Below are positions 51,181 through 60,701 of a stretch of DNA of 64,000 nt, piece after piece. Both the position numbers and the translations under genes were made by a program. A model generated the notes under the pieces. The model was given only the letters and a program-made list of their open reading frames with translations, was not told the DNA's origin and made no database searches. Source of the stretch: F1-120-MAGs238 sp964484185 (GTDB lineage: Bacteria; Planctomycetota; Phycisphaerae; Phycisphaerales; UBA1924); NCBI GenBank assembly GCA_964484185.1, contig CAZAEQ010000012.1:1-64000 (forward strand). Direction: 5' to 3'. Position 1 is the first letter of the stretch; the number at the start of each line of letters is the position of its first letter.

Positions 51181-52289
51181 TGGCGAAGAAAAAGAAGTTC
51201 AAATTTCCACGACTCTTCGATAAGCCGCTGACCCTGGCGGTGCGAGGCGCTATGTCGTTGCCATTGATAGCGGGTGTTGATTCGTCGGTGCGGATGGCGG
51301 GCAAACTTGGTCGATCGTTTGCGACGAGCTTTATGAATAAAGCTCGAATCCGCCGCGCTCACGACCACCTTGCAGAAGCGTTCCCCGAGATCGACTCGGT
51401 GGCGCGAAACGAACTTGCGATTAATAGTTATGAGCATCTGTTCAAGCTCGGTGCCGAGTTGTGTTTCGCACCGCGTTTGTTGACTGAAGATGCGTGGCCT
51501 CGCCACATTCTGCTGGGAGATCCGCTTGGAGCAGTGCGCCCGCTGCTGGCGGCCAAACCCACCGTTCTGATTACGGGGCATGTCGGAAACTGGGAGCTGG
51601 TGGGATACACCATGGCGCTACTCGGGTTTCCAATCAACGCTGTGTATCGCCCGCTCGACAACAAGTCGCTCGACGCCTGGTTGCGCGAGACTCGGGCACG
51701 GCGCGGATTATCGCTGGTATCGAAGTTTGGTGCACTGCGCGAATTGCCCAAGGGGCTGGAGAAGGGAATCGCGGCGGGAATGGTGGCTGATCAAAACGGC
51801 GGCGACCGAGGCGTTTTCGTCCCGTTCTTTGGCCGCCTGTGTTCGACATATAAATCAATCGGACTTCTTGCCATCGCTCACAAGTCACCGGTGGTGTGTG
51901 GCTACGCCCGCAGGCTCGCGCCTGGAGAACCTTTGCCGACGAATGGGCAAGTTCATAATCCGGATTTCGGCGGCAAAGACAGCCTGCGATATGTGATGGA
52001 GATCGTGGATGTGTTTGGGCCAGAAGACTGGTCGAAATACCCCGATCCCCTGTTTTATCTTTCCGCGCGATTCCGACGCGCGATTGAAATGATGGTGCGG
52101 CGATCTCCTGAGCAGTATCTCTGGATGCACCGGGTCTGGCGCGCCCGGGCTGCGCATGAGCGGCTTGACAAGCCGTTCCCGGATTCGATCAAAGAAAAAC
52201 TTGCGTGGCTTCCATGGATGAGTTCTGATGATGTCGAAAAAATTGTGGAACGAAGCGAGCGTGACAGATTTGAACTCGTTCGCTCGTGA
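51180..52289 (+). CDS. Lipid A biosynthesis acyltransferase family (LpxL/HtrB-like)
   Basis: From ATG 51180 the product is 369 residues. A basic N-terminus (MAKKKKFKFPRLFDKP) precedes a segment with the acyltransferase signature H-x4-E in GHVGNWELVG (His134, Glu139), VYRPLDNKSLDAWLRETRARRG, and VADQNGGDRGVFVPFFGR, as in LpxL/HtrB late acyltransferases that add a secondary fatty acid to lipid A or related glycolipids, at the inner membrane. The gene starts directly on the 10-bp repeat, which supplies further in-frame ATGs (51150 and beyond the gap), so longer N-termini made of the repeat peptide are possible. It converges with the vWA gene, whose stop is 2 bp away. Confidence 0.88.
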   Translation: MAKKKKFKFPRLFDKPLTLAVRGAMSLPLIAGVDSSVRMAGKLGRSFATSFMNKARIRRAHDHLAEAFPEIDSVARNELAINSYEHLFKLGAELCFAPRLLTEDAWPRHILLGDPLGAVRPLLAAKPTVLITGHVGNWELVGYTMALLGFPINAVYRPLDNKSLDAWLRETRARRGLSLVSKFGALRELPKGLEKGIAAGMVADQNGGDRGVFVPFFGRLCSTYKSIGLLAIAHKSPVVCGYARRLAPGEPLPTNGQVHNPDFGGKDSLRYVMEIVDVFGPEDWSKYPDPLFYLSARFRRAIEMMVRRSPEQYLWMHRVWRARAAHERLDKPFPDSIKEKLAWLPWMSSDDVEKIVERSERDRFELVRS

Positions 52290-52291
52290 AC

Positions 52292-53416
52292 TTAGTTCTT
52301 CTCAAGATTTGACGTTGAGGCGTTTTTTGAGCCAACGCCGCTTCTGAATTGTTCAGGCACCGGAATCACTTTGTACGATTCGCCAGAGTCGCCGTGGTCT
52401 TTTGCAATCGCCTGCATGAGTCCGGTTGGATCGTTGTCGATAAACTGAAGAGCTTTGATCACCGTTGGACGTTTGCGGGTGATCGGGCTTATCGGATTGA
52501 GGACGTTCAGGCGTTCGAGCAGCGCCCGGTTGCTTTCATCTGAATCGTTGTTGACTGAACGCTTGATCGTTCGCGAAAGCAGGAAGATCAGATCGGGCTG
52601 CATTGAAAGCGCTGTTTCGATTCCGGTGAGCGGAGAAGAACGGCCCAGTGGCTGCACGGTTTCCAGCCATTCGCGCAGAATCGATTTGTTGAGATCGCTG
52701 GCCGCGAGCAGGGCGGTTGTTGTTGTCTTGCGGGGAGTCAGAACAAAGGTGCCTGACGCCTGCGAGCCTGGAGGGGGATCGCGGAACACCACTATCTGAA
52801 AGCTCTGGGATGCATCAAGTCTTGCAACTGAGCGAAGTAATTCTGCGCGAATGAACGGCAGGCAGAGAGCCATGGACCCTGACCCATCAACGACATAGAC
52901 GATGCGTTTGGCACTGTTGCCCTTCACATTCGTAAACGCAACAACTCCAGACTTGGCCCCATCTTCTCCGTTGGAGGGGGCGCTGGTCCCGGCAGCGGAG
53001 CTGTTGTGCGCTGCCATCTGAACTTTGGGCGGGGAGGGATTTCCAAGTTGTCTTGGTGGAGGAGGTGTCGTTGGAATTTCGGCTGAGACCTTCGCCTGAA
53101 ATTCGCTGGACTTTGGGGCTTCAACTTCCTGTGCTCTCGGAATCGCAACAGCAACTTTTACGCCGTCTGGTGAACTTGCCGGGTCAGGAATCTTGGCGAC
53201 CACAACGGCAGGCTGCTTTGGATCTTCTGGTTTCAGTTCCTGGAGCAAGACCGAATTGAGTGAGTCTGAAGAATCGGTCAATCGAGACGGCCGCGAAACG
53301 CGCTCAATCGTGAAACCGATAATCACCAGAAGCAAAAGACCGTGAACGATGAGCGCGAGCGACACCGATGTGGTGAGCGAGCCGACCAACGGGCGTTTTC
53401 TTACTTCTGGTGCCAT
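52292..53416 (-). CDS. Membrane-anchored vWA domain protein
   Basis: The 374-residue product has an N-terminal membrane helix (LALIVHGLLLLVIIGFTI), a Pro-rich linker to about residue 150, and a von Willebrand A domain starting RIVYVVDGSGSM, which supplies the metal site DxSxS; later Thr and Asp of the site are less clear. The topology puts the vWA domain in the periplasm. Many planctomycetes have such anchored vWA proteins next to MoxR or TonB-like genes, but this one stands alone, and the linker is TonB-like in composition. Ribosome site is weak (GAGG 13 nt upstream). Confidence 0.82.
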   Translation of the reverse strand: MAPEVRKRPLVGSLTTSVSLALIVHGLLLLVIIGFTIERVSRPSRLTDSSDSLNSVLLQELKPEDPKQPAVVVAKIPDPASSPDGVKVAVAIPRAQEVEAPKSSEFQAKVSAEIPTTPPPPRQLGNPSPPKVQMAAHNSSAAGTSAPSNGEDGAKSGVVAFTNVKGNSAKRIVYVVDGSGSMALCLPFIRAELLRSVARLDASQSFQIVVFRDPPPGSQASGTFVLTPRKTTTTALLAASDLNKSILREWLETVQPLGRSSPLTGIETALSMQPDLIFLLSRTIKRSVNNDSDESNRALLERLNVLNPISPITRKRPTVIKALQFIDNDPTGLMQAIAKDHGDSGESYKVIPVPEQFRSGVGSKNASTSNLEKN

Positions 53417-53486
53417 TACTGATGCAAGACCTCTTTTACCGAGAATTACTACTCATCGGCCAGTTTGGCGCTGTCGGTCGATGGGC

Positions 53487-54680
53487 TTACGACTCTTCCA
53501 GCACGAAGTTCAGATCGTCCCAGAGCTTTGAGACTCGCTCTGAGAACCCCGAACCATCGTCAAGTCGTTCGCCGCAGGCAATAAGAAGGTCCACCAAGCC
53601 GTGGAAATCGTCGATTCCAATGAATTCTCGTTCAATTGTAGCCGGTCTGGTAGCTGTACCGTTCTGTATAGCGGCGAGGTCACCCATGTTGTGATAGTTA
53701 CCCAGCGGCAGGCAGATGCATGTGGCTTCGTATCCCAGGGTGCAGAACACTGACGCCTCGCACGCGCCCCCCGCCATCAGCTTGCGCTGCCACTTCCAAG
53801 GCTTGGTATCGGTCGTTTTGTCTTTGGCTGTGGGCTGCGGGCCGCCAAGTTCCTCAGCGCGTCTGGCACATGCCGCCGTAAGAGTGGGTGAAAAGACCGA
53901 AACTCGATCTCCCACGCGAACAACTGGCCCACCGTGAACCGGGGAATCGGGGAATGCGCGACTGTTTTCGAGGGCGATGACGCGGGAATTCCTGGGCATG
54001 GTGTTGTTGTGACATGCCGCGATGGCACCGATGAAGCCGATTTCCTCGCTGCGTGTAAAGAGCAATCTGACATCTTCGCGCGGAGTGCGAGTGCGGAGCA
54101 CATCAAACGCTGCGAGTGCGGCGGCAGCCGCGGCGAGGTCGTCGCAAGCATCGGTGTACATGCAGTTGTCGATGATCTCGGCCGGCGGTAGATCCCAGCG
54201 AGCGACATCGCCGACGGCGAAGAACTCGTTAGTGCCACTGTCGAGTCTTGCGAGATATTGATCAAATGGCGGGGCGGACTTTTCCTTCTGGACCAGGGTC
54301 GCAGACTGAACATGGTCGGTGCGGCTGAAGATGCGGATGCGGGCGTTGGTGAAGTAATCGGCCATAACGCCGCCGCGGAAGGAGAGGAGGAACGAGTCAG
54401 CGTTGACGATCTGATCGACAACGAATGCGGGATGATCGAGATGGGCCGTGAAGTACACTGGACGACGGGCAGTCTCGTACAGCTCTGTTGCGGAGGAGCT
54501 GGATTTGAGTGAGAGGTGAAGATTGCCGCTGGCGTCGTCGCGCAAGATGACATCGTCGCGCTCGGCAGCCCATGCACGAATGGCGCGAATCACGCGCCAC
54601 TCGCGTCCTGCGGCGGTCGGGATCTGCGTGAGAGATTTCAGAAGGTCGAGATGTTGGTCTCGTTGGAGTTGAGTGAGCAT
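53487..54680 (-). CDS. M42-type metallopeptidase (M20/M28 clan)
   Basis: The 397-residue cytosolic protein has the co-catalytic zinc layout of clan MH: metal ligand His in FTAHLDHPAF, bridging Asp in TDACDDLAAAAAAL, catalytic Glu pair in FTRSEEIGFIGA, Asp/Glu in ALENSRAF, and a final His in PLGNYHNMG. This matches M42-like aminopeptidases or deblocking enzymes, which remove N-terminal residues from peptides. It begins 3 bp after the DUF1080 stop, so the two are an operon. Confidence 0.85.
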   Translation of the reverse strand: MLTQLQRDQHLDLLKSLTQIPTAAGREWRVIRAIRAWAAERDDVILRDDASGNLHLSLKSSSSATELYETARRPVYFTAHLDHPAFVVDQIVNADSFLLSFRGGVMADYFTNARIRIFSRTDHVQSATLVQKEKSAPPFDQYLARLDSGTNEFFAVGDVARWDLPPAEIIDNCMYTDACDDLAAAAAALAAFDVLRTRTPREDVRLLFTRSEEIGFIGAIAACHNNTMPRNSRVIALENSRAFPDSPVHGGPVVRVGDRVSVFSPTLTAACARRAEELGGPQPTAKDKTTDTKPWKWQRKLMAGGACEASVFCTLGYEATCICLPLGNYHNMGDLAAIQNGTATRPATIEREFIGIDDFHGLVDLLIACGERLDDGSGFSERVSKLWDDLNFVLEES

Positions 54681-54683
54681 GAT

Positions 54684-55958
54684 TTATGGAAGTTCGCGAA
54701 TAAAGATGTTGGTGAACTCGATTGCGCCATCGTGTTTCTGGAGCGCGATCGGACCGGTTGCATCGACATCCGGGAGTTCGGCATCGGCGAGAACCTGTTT
54801 GTCGTTGAGCTTCACCGAGAGCTTCTTACCTTTCATGGTGATGTGGAAGCGATTCCACTGACCAATCGGCTTGTCGGCGGCGACCTTGGGAGTGACACCT
54901 GCGCGAACTTTTTCTGACTGGGCGTTATCGGTGCGATAGCCATAGACCTCACCGGAGCCGACGGGCCAGCACCAGATATTGACCTGAGATTTGCTGGAGC
55001 CGCGAAGGTAGATGCCGCTGTCGCCAGCGTCTGTCACTGTTGCGGTTTTGGGCTTGCCCTGATCGTCGACTGCGTTCGATCCATCGGGATTAATCACCGG
55101 GCGTTCAGCGGTCTCGCCTTTTCCGGTCCAGCGCCAATCGCAGATGAGTTCAAAGTTCTTGTAGGATTTTTTGGACCAGAGGTCTTCGCCCTTGCCATCA
55201 AAAACAATGGTGTTGCCCGAAGCGACAAAGTGATCTTTGTGAGCATCGGTGAAATTCCAGTCGCGGAAATCGCCCGCGAAGAGCTGGGTCCAACCCTTGG
55301 CATCGGGTGCTTCGGCAGCGGCGTTTGAGCCCGGCAGCGGCGTGAGCTTGATGTTCTTGAACTGGACTGGTGTTCCTTCAGATTCGAGACATATGTAGCC
55401 GTTTCGCGGCGTGACGTTCTTCGCGCTGTTAACGACGACGCCGTTGATGCTGAGTTCAATGTCGCCGTTGTTGCATACAACCTTGTAGTGATTCCAGTCG
55501 GTCGGCTTGGTGGTTTTGGAGGTTGGGTAAGAGCGGTCGGTCAGTTTTCCGTTGATGGTGCGCGGGTGGTCGGGAGTCATCTTGGCGCCCCAGATCGGGA
55601 AGATGTCGCCATCGCAGGTGTACCAGTCGGCCTCGGAACCAACCATGATCTGCACTTCGATGGCGCGGGTGAACGGCACGCCTACTGCAGGAATTCCATC
55701 TGACCACACGAAGAGGCCGGCATTGCCCTGCTTTTCCAGGTGCTTCCAATCGAGTTCGAGCACAAAGTTCTCGTACATCTCATTGGTGCGGAGCGCGCCG
55801 GTGGGTTTGCCGGTGCAATAAATCATGCCGTCTTTGACGGTGAAGGTTTCCGGGGTGACGTTGACTGGTGTCCAGTGGGAGAGGTCTTTGCCCGAGAACA
55901 GTTCAATGGGTGCGGGGTCGGCACAGAGCAGGACGGCGGCAAGAATCGGCGCAAGCAT
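54684..55958 (-). CDS. Secreted protein with two DUF1080 domains
   Basis: A 424-residue protein with a signal-like N-terminus (MLAPILAAVLLCADPAP) and AAGGAG 7 nt before the ATG. Two concanavalin-like DUF1080 domains occur, at about 18-210 (IELFSGKDLSHWTPVN, FVLELDWKH, NAGLFVWSDG) and about 225-424 (TQLFAGDFRDWNFTD, FELICDWRW, DSGIYLRGSS). DUF1080 proteins are abundant in planctomycetes and have been proposed as 3-keto-disaccharide hydrolases. It precedes the M42 gene with 3 bp spacing. Confidence 0.9.
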   Translation of the reverse strand: MLAPILAAVLLCADPAPIELFSGKDLSHWTPVNVTPETFTVKDGMIYCTGKPTGALRTNEMYENFVLELDWKHLEKQGNAGLFVWSDGIPAVGVPFTRAIEVQIMVGSEADWYTCDGDIFPIWGAKMTPDHPRTINGKLTDRSYPTSKTTKPTDWNHYKVVCNNGDIELSINGVVVNSAKNVTPRNGYICLESEGTPVQFKNIKLTPLPGSNAAAEAPDAKGWTQLFAGDFRDWNFTDAHKDHFVASGNTIVFDGKGEDLWSKKSYKNFELICDWRWTGKGETAERPVINPDGSNAVDDQGKPKTATVTDAGDSGIYLRGSSKSQVNIWCWPVGSGEVYGYRTDNAQSEKVRAGVTPKVAADKPIGQWNRFHITMKGKKLSVKLNDKQVLADAELPDVDATGPIALQKHDGAIEFTNIFIRELP

Positions 55959-56027
55959 GAATGGGCTCCTTCGGGTTGAGAAATGTCGAGCGCAAGTGTA
56001 GAAGTCTGAGGGCCAGACGATGGCAGC

Positions 56028-57335
56028 TTAACAACCATTACTGAACGAATCGACAAAATCAAGATAATCAAAGAGGTCGATGGTGCCGTCGCCGTTGAAA
56101 TCTGCGTTCGTACCCTGTGCCGCGAAATCACTCACGAAATCAAGATAATCAAAGAAATCGACCGCCAGATCGTCATTGAAATCGGCGCGGCAGGCCAGCA
56201 TGTCGAGGTCGACCATCCATCCTTCGATCTGGCTCGCGGGGTTGAATCCGATACCAACGACAATGCGGCCATTGGCACTGATGCCGCGGACTTCATCCAG
56301 TCGCCAGCCCGTGAGGTCAACGCCATGCTGGACGAGCAGTGCTGCCAGATCACGCATGCCGTGTCGGGCATCCCAGATAAACGCTCGCGGCGCCGATCCG
56401 CAACCAAACGGTCCGCAGGTGCCTTGCACACTGGCGCGACCACCCACAACTGTGCCATCACCGCTTACCGCGTAAGCCCAGGATTGAAATGCGCCGCCAG
56501 CAAAGTCGCCGAGGGGTTGCATTCCGCCCGCCGCGGTCCAGCGAAATGCTTCGCCCGCCTGGCCAGAGTCAGAGCTGCGCGATTGGCCGACAATGACTGA
56601 ACCATCGATGTTGACTGCATAGGCCGCGCTGAAAGGCGCGATGCTCAGAGGCTGAGGCATGAAGCCCATACCGATCATTCCAGTTGCTGCGGTCCATCGA
56701 AATGCCTGCTGGTTGTTCTGCGCGTCGTAGCTGATGCCCACAACCGTTGATCCATCACCGCTCAGCCCGTAGCCGAAACTTCCTGGGTGCAGCGGGGAGA
56801 GCGTGCCAAGTGGCTGAAATGTCGAATCGCTCACGGTGTATCTGAAAGCTTCGTTGCCGAGAAGGCCCTCACCAATTCCAGCGACAACCCGTCCGTCCAG
56901 TGAAACACCGCGCGCGACCGAGTGCGGGACTGCACCACCATCAAGGTCGCCCAGCAGGACGATTCCTGTTTGAGGTGTCCAGAGAAATGCCTGAGAGCCG
57001 CGAGGGTCGAATGCTCCGAAATCAGAGAGCCCCACTACTGCACTGGCATCAGCGTTGACTGCGTATGCGGCACTTGTTGCAACTGTTCCGAGCGACATCA
57101 TGGGCACGTTGAGCTGCACGAGACACGGATCGGTGATGGGAGAAAACCCGCCGCCGCCGGTGACGCTTCTGCCAACTGCGGAAGTTCCGTTGGCTGAGAC
57201 GGCGTAGATCTCAGAAAGAAAACCACCGCCGCTTAGATCTCCGGCGGGCCAGAAGGTTGGAGCAGCTGATGCGGCGGAGACAACGGCGAGTGAAAGTGCA
57301 GATGTCAGGGCAGATGTCATGGCAGGTGTTGACAT
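56028..57335 (-). CDS. Secreted HAF-repeat protein with dockerin
   Basis: A 435-residue protein with signal MTSALTSALSLAVVSAASAA and repeats of the HAF type: AYAVNADASAVVG, AFLWTPQTGIVLLGDLDGG, GYGLSGDGSTVVG, QAFRWTAATGMIGMG and AYAVSGDGTVVGG, which predict a propeller. A dockerin follows at about 382-435 (CRADFNDDLAVDFFDYLDF ... FSNGC); loop 2 has DLFDYLDF in place of DFFDYLDF. TACACT lies 6 nt before the ATG. HAF-propeller proteins are secreted with unknown ligands. Confidence 0.87.
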   Translation of the reverse strand: MSTPAMTSALTSALSLAVVSAASAAPTFWPAGDLSGGGFLSEIYAVSANGTSAVGRSVTGGGGFSPITDPCLVQLNVPMMSLGTVATSAAYAVNADASAVVGLSDFGAFDPRGSQAFLWTPQTGIVLLGDLDGGAVPHSVARGVSLDGRVVAGIGEGLLGNEAFRYTVSDSTFQPLGTLSPLHPGSFGYGLSGDGSTVVGISYDAQNNQQAFRWTAATGMIGMGFMPQPLSIAPFSAAYAVNIDGSVIVGQSRSSDSGQAGEAFRWTAAGGMQPLGDFAGGAFQSWAYAVSGDGTVVGGRASVQGTCGPFGCGSAPRAFIWDARHGMRDLAALLVQHGVDLTGWRLDEVRGISANGRIVVGIGFNPASQIEGWMVDLDMLACRADFNDDLAVDFFDYLDFVSDFAAQGTNADFNGDGTIDLFDYLDFVDSFSNGC

Positions 57336-57341
57336 CGAGTC

Positions 57342-57347
57342 AGTGTA
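57342..57347 (-). promoter_or_regulatory. Leaderless-type -10 element of the HAF dockerin gene
   Basis: TACACT on the minus strand ends six bases before the ATG at 57335. No Shine-Dalgarno sequence is present. Confidence 0.5.
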
Positions 57348-57371
57348 TCAGAAGTGTCAAGTCCGAGCGGG

Positions 57372-58979
57372 TCAGTTCAGACTGTCAATCATGTAGTTGG
57401 GAGACTCTTTTGTAATCTTGATGTCGTGTGGATGATTCTCGACGACCGTGGCGCTTGACACCTTACAGAACATGGCATTCTGTCGCAGTTCTTCGATTGT
57501 TGCACAGCCGCAATAGCCCATGCTGGCCCGGATTCCGCCAGCGAGTTGATATGCAAAATCAGCAAGTGTGCCGCGGTATGGCACGAGTCCTTCTACGCCT
57601 TCTGGAACGAACTTTCGCACTGCCTTTCCGGATGCATCGAGGCTGTCGGCCTGGCGGTAGCGGTCAGCGCTGCCCGCGTTCATCGCGCCTTCTGATCCCA
57701 TGCCGCGATAGCTCTTGTAGCGGCGGCCGTGAGAGATCACCAGTTCGCCCGGGGATTCATCGAGCCCTGCAAACAGCGAGCCCATCATGACTGCGTGTGC
57801 ACCTGCGGCGAGGGCCTTGGGAATGTCGCCGGAATGGCGGATGCCGCCATCAGCGATGATTGCTACGGTGGGATCAGCCTCTTGCACACCACGCAGAACT
57901 TCCATAATCGCCGTGATTTGCGGCATGCCCACGCCGGTGACGACACGCGTCGTGCAGATTGAACCGGGACCAATTCCGACTTTCACTGCATCTGCTCCGG
58001 CGGCAATGAGATCTCTGGCCGCGTCGGCAGTTACAATGTTTCCGGCAACTATCTGAATATTATAATGTTTCTTTATCTCTCGAACCATGTTCATGACGTT
58101 ATCGGTGTGGCCGTGAGCGGTGTCGACGGTAATGACATCGACCTCTGCTTCGACCAGCGCGGCCACGCGATCCATCTGTCCGGGTCCGACAGCTGCGCCA
58201 CACAGAAGTCGGCCGCCGGCATCTGTGACGGCGCGGGGGAAACTGGAGAGCCGTTCGATATCCCGCATGGTGATGAGGCCCACGAGATTGTGAGAGCTGT
58301 CGACGAGCAGCAGTTTCTCGACTTTGTTTTTATTGAGAATCCGCTCGGCTTCGAGAAGCGTTGTCGTGTCGGGCGCTGTGATCAGTCCCTTGTGCGTCAT
58401 GACTTCCCGCACTTGAGTCGCGGGATCTTCAACGAATTTCAAGTCGCGACGGGTGAGGATGCCAAGCAATTTGCCCTTGCCACGCGGCGAGCGTGAACCA
58501 TCTTCGGTGATGGGGAATCCAGAGACGTTATGAGCACGCATCAAGTCCTTGGCCTTGGCGACATTGTCGCTGGGGCCAAGGGTGAGCGGGTCGCGGATGA
58601 TGCCGTTGGCGGAGCGTTTTACCTTCGTGACCTCGCGGGCCTGTGCCTCGATCGACATGTTCTTATGGATGATCCCGATGCCACCTTCCTGGGCGAGCGC
58701 AATCGCCAGGGCGTGCTCGGTCACGGTGTCCATGGGCGCGGAGATCAGCGGCACATTGAGGTTGAGGGTGCGTGTAAACCGACAACGCGTATCAGCCTCT
58801 GCTGGCGAAACGGAAGACCTGCGTGGAATCAGCAAGACATCGTCGAAGGTGATGCCTTCGAGGACGATCTTGGAATACGCAGGTGCGTTGGCAAGTGTGG
58901 CCACCGTGCGCGGCGCGACAGGACTCTGCTTGTTTGGGGTGCTGGGGGTGCCGGACGCAGAAATAGTGTGGCTTTCCAT
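57372..58979 (-). CDS. guaB: IMP dehydrogenase
   Basis: Start taken at ATG 58979 (535 residues); a TTG at 59012 is an alternative. The catalytic barrel shows FDDVLLIPRRSSV, VPLISAPMDTVTE, GGIGIIHKNM, DTAHGHTDNV, GAGADAVKVGIGPGSICTT with catalytic Cys342, and the RYRQAD active-site flap. Two CBS domains are inserted at about 130-250. It oxidises IMP to XMP with NAD, the rate-limiting step to GMP, and gmk lies 16 kb upstream. GACACT ends 5 nt before the ATG; no ribosome site is seen. Confidence 0.96.
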   Translation of the reverse strand: MESHTISASGTPSTPNKQSPVAPRTVATLANAPAYSKIVLEGITFDDVLLIPRRSSVSPAEADTRCRFTRTLNLNVPLISAPMDTVTEHALAIALAQEGGIGIIHKNMSIEAQAREVTKVKRSANGIIRDPLTLGPSDNVAKAKDLMRAHNVSGFPITEDGSRSPRGKGKLLGILTRRDLKFVEDPATQVREVMTHKGLITAPDTTTLLEAERILNKNKVEKLLLVDSSHNLVGLITMRDIERLSSFPRAVTDAGGRLLCGAAVGPGQMDRVAALVEAEVDVITVDTAHGHTDNVMNMVREIKKHYNIQIVAGNIVTADAARDLIAAGADAVKVGIGPGSICTTRVVTGVGMPQITAIMEVLRGVQEADPTVAIIADGGIRHSGDIPKALAAGAHAVMMGSLFAGLDESPGELVISHGRRYKSYRGMGSEGAMNAGSADRYRQADSLDASGKAVRKFVPEGVEGLVPYRGTLADFAYQLAGGIRASMGYCGCATIEELRQNAMFCKVSSATVVENHPHDIKITKESPNYMIDSLN

Positions 58980-59128
58980 GGGAGAGTGTCGCAGCCTGCA
59001 GGGAGAAGTCAAGTTAGCTCGCCTTCATAGAACTGCCAAAACTGAAGCATCCAGACCAGATTGTGGACTCTGTTTGGTGTAAACCTACGCGCTGGTCGCG
59101 TCCGAACAAGACCTTGCTACCCTCGCCG

Positions 59129-60331
59129 ATGGTTTCACACCGCCTTGCGCCATTTGGGACAACTATTTTCGCTGAGATGACCGCGCTCGCGGCGAAACAC
59201 GGGGCGATCAATCTCTCTCAGGGCTTTCCTGATTTTGATGGACCTTCGTTTGTGAAAGATGCCGCGATACGGGCGATGAACGCGGGGCACAATCAATATG
59301 CGCGGACGCTTGGGGTCCCCGCGCTGAACGAAGCGATTGCCGAGTCTTTTCAGAAGTCCAGCGGCCTGGGCATGAATCCCGAGACCATGGTGACGGTGAC
59401 AAGCGGCTGCACCGAAGCACTGCCTGCCACGTTTCTTGGACTGATCAATCCTGGCGATGAAGTGATCTTATTTGAGCCGTATTACGACTCCTATCGCGCG
59501 TGCATTGAACTGGCGGGCGCCAAAGCGCGATTTGTTTCGCTTGTTCCTGGCGTCGATGGGAAGTTCTATTTCGATGAGAACGAACTGCGAAGGGCTTTTG
59601 CCCCGTACAACGGAAAATTTCCGCGGGCGATTCTGGTGAACACGCCGCACAACCCGACTGGAAAAGTGTTTTCCGGGACGGAGCTTTCGGTGATTGCGCG
59701 GCTGTGTGTTGAACACGACGTGATTGCAATTGTGGATGAGGTTTACGAAAAATTGACGTTTGAGGCAGCGCTCCCCCACTTGCATCTCGCGACGTTTCCG
59801 GGAATGGAACATCGCACCGTCACACTTTCATCGCTGGGCAAGACTTTCAGCCTGACTGGATGGAAGATCGGCTGGGCGATCGCCTCGCCGGAATTGTCGC
59901 GCGGTGTTCGCGCAGCGCATCAGTACTTGACGTTCGCAACGGCCACTCCGTTGCAGCACGGCGCGGTCGCGGCGCTTCGCGAAGGGTCGGGCTATGTTGC
60001 AGAGTTGCTGGAGCGGTATCGCAGCGCGCGGGAGTTTCTGTCATCTGCGCTTAAAGAGGCTGGGTTTGGGGTGTTTTCGCCCAGCGGGACGTATTTCATC
60101 ATGGCTGATATTTCGCCGCTGATAGAGCGGTTTGGCAAAAAATACGAGTTGAAGGATGACGTCACGTTTTGCCGCTGGATGACATCAGAGGTCAAAGTCG
60201 CCGCAATTCCGCCCAGTGTTTTCTATGAGAACAAGATTCACGGCTCGCGGATGCTTCGATTTGCGTTCTGCAAGAAACAGGAAACGCTGGACAAGGCACG
60301 TGAAGCGCTTATGACTTTGACACGTTTGTAG
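59129..60331 (+). CDS. Class I/II PLP aminotransferase (YbdL/kynurenine aminotransferase-like)
   Basis: The 400-residue product from ATG 59129 contains NLSQGFPDFDGP, NQYARTLGVPALNEAIAESF, VNTPHNPTGKVF, VDEVYEKLTF and PLP-binding Lys238 in SSLGKTFSLTGWKIGW. This is the kynurenine-oxoglutarate/methionine aminotransferase (YbdL) branch, which handles sulfur and aromatic amino acids. Substrate cannot be fixed from sequence. An upstream GTG (59063) would add 22 residues. It diverges from guaB with 149 bp between starts. Confidence 0.92.
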   Translation: MVSHRLAPFGTTIFAEMTALAAKHGAINLSQGFPDFDGPSFVKDAAIRAMNAGHNQYARTLGVPALNEAIAESFQKSSGLGMNPETMVTVTSGCTEALPATFLGLINPGDEVILFEPYYDSYRACIELAGAKARFVSLVPGVDGKFYFDENELRRAFAPYNGKFPRAILVNTPHNPTGKVFSGTELSVIARLCVEHDVIAIVDEVYEKLTFEAALPHLHLATFPGMEHRTVTLSSLGKTFSLTGWKIGWAIASPELSRGVRAAHQYLTFATATPLQHGAVAALREGSGYVAELLERYRSAREFLSSALKEAGFGVFSPSGTYFIMADISPLIERFGKKYELKDDVTFCRWMTSEVKVAAIPPSVFYENKIHGSRMLRFAFCKKQETLDKAREALMTLTRL

Positions 60332-60354
60332 CAACGCCGCTCTTTCAAAAATAA

Positions 60355-60385
60355 AAAACCTCGAAGCAAATTGCCGCGAGGTTTT
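60355..60385. terminator. Bidirectional Rho-independent terminator
   Basis: AAAACCTCG (60355-60363) and CGAGGTTTT (60377-60385) form a 9-bp stem. On the minus strand the stem runs into TTTTTTATTTTT. It serves the aminotransferase and the convergent lipoprotein gene. Confidence 0.8.
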
Positions 60386-60407
60386 GTATCTATGAACTTG
60401 AGCAGTA

Positions 60408-60701
60408 TCAGCGCGGGATGGGCGCGGGGGAGAGACGGCTCTGACGGTCAAGCAGGAAGAACCTGCTCAGGTCGTCATTGAGCATGCGAAGGTTTTCGTC
60501 GGTGGTAATCGCGTGGCGATTGGCTATATCGATATCACGTTCATGCAAAGTGTGGAGATGAGGTGTGGGATCGCTCTGGTACTCCCCAGCTTTGGCATAG
60601 CTGCCACTGCCGGAGGAGCAGCCGCCGAGCAACACCGCTGCAGCGAAGGTGCCGACAAGAACCGCAGACTTCATTACGTTGCTTGCACTAGACATGGTCA
60701 T
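60408..60701 (-). CDS. Small lipoprotein
   Basis: A 97-residue protein with signal MKSAVLVGTFAAAVLLGGC (lipobox LGGC) and a polar mature part containing YQSDPTPHLHTLHERDIDIANRH and NLRMLNDDLSRFFLLDRQSRLS, likely a helical domain. Starts at 60701 (AAGGA upstream), two codons ahead of an alternative ATG. Exported to the envelope; function unknown. Confidence 0.8.
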   Translation of the reverse strand: MTMSSASNVMKSAVLVGTFAAAVLLGGCSSGSGSYAKAGEYQSDPTPHLHTLHERDIDIANRHAITTDENLRMLNDDLSRFFLLDRQSRLSPAPIPR

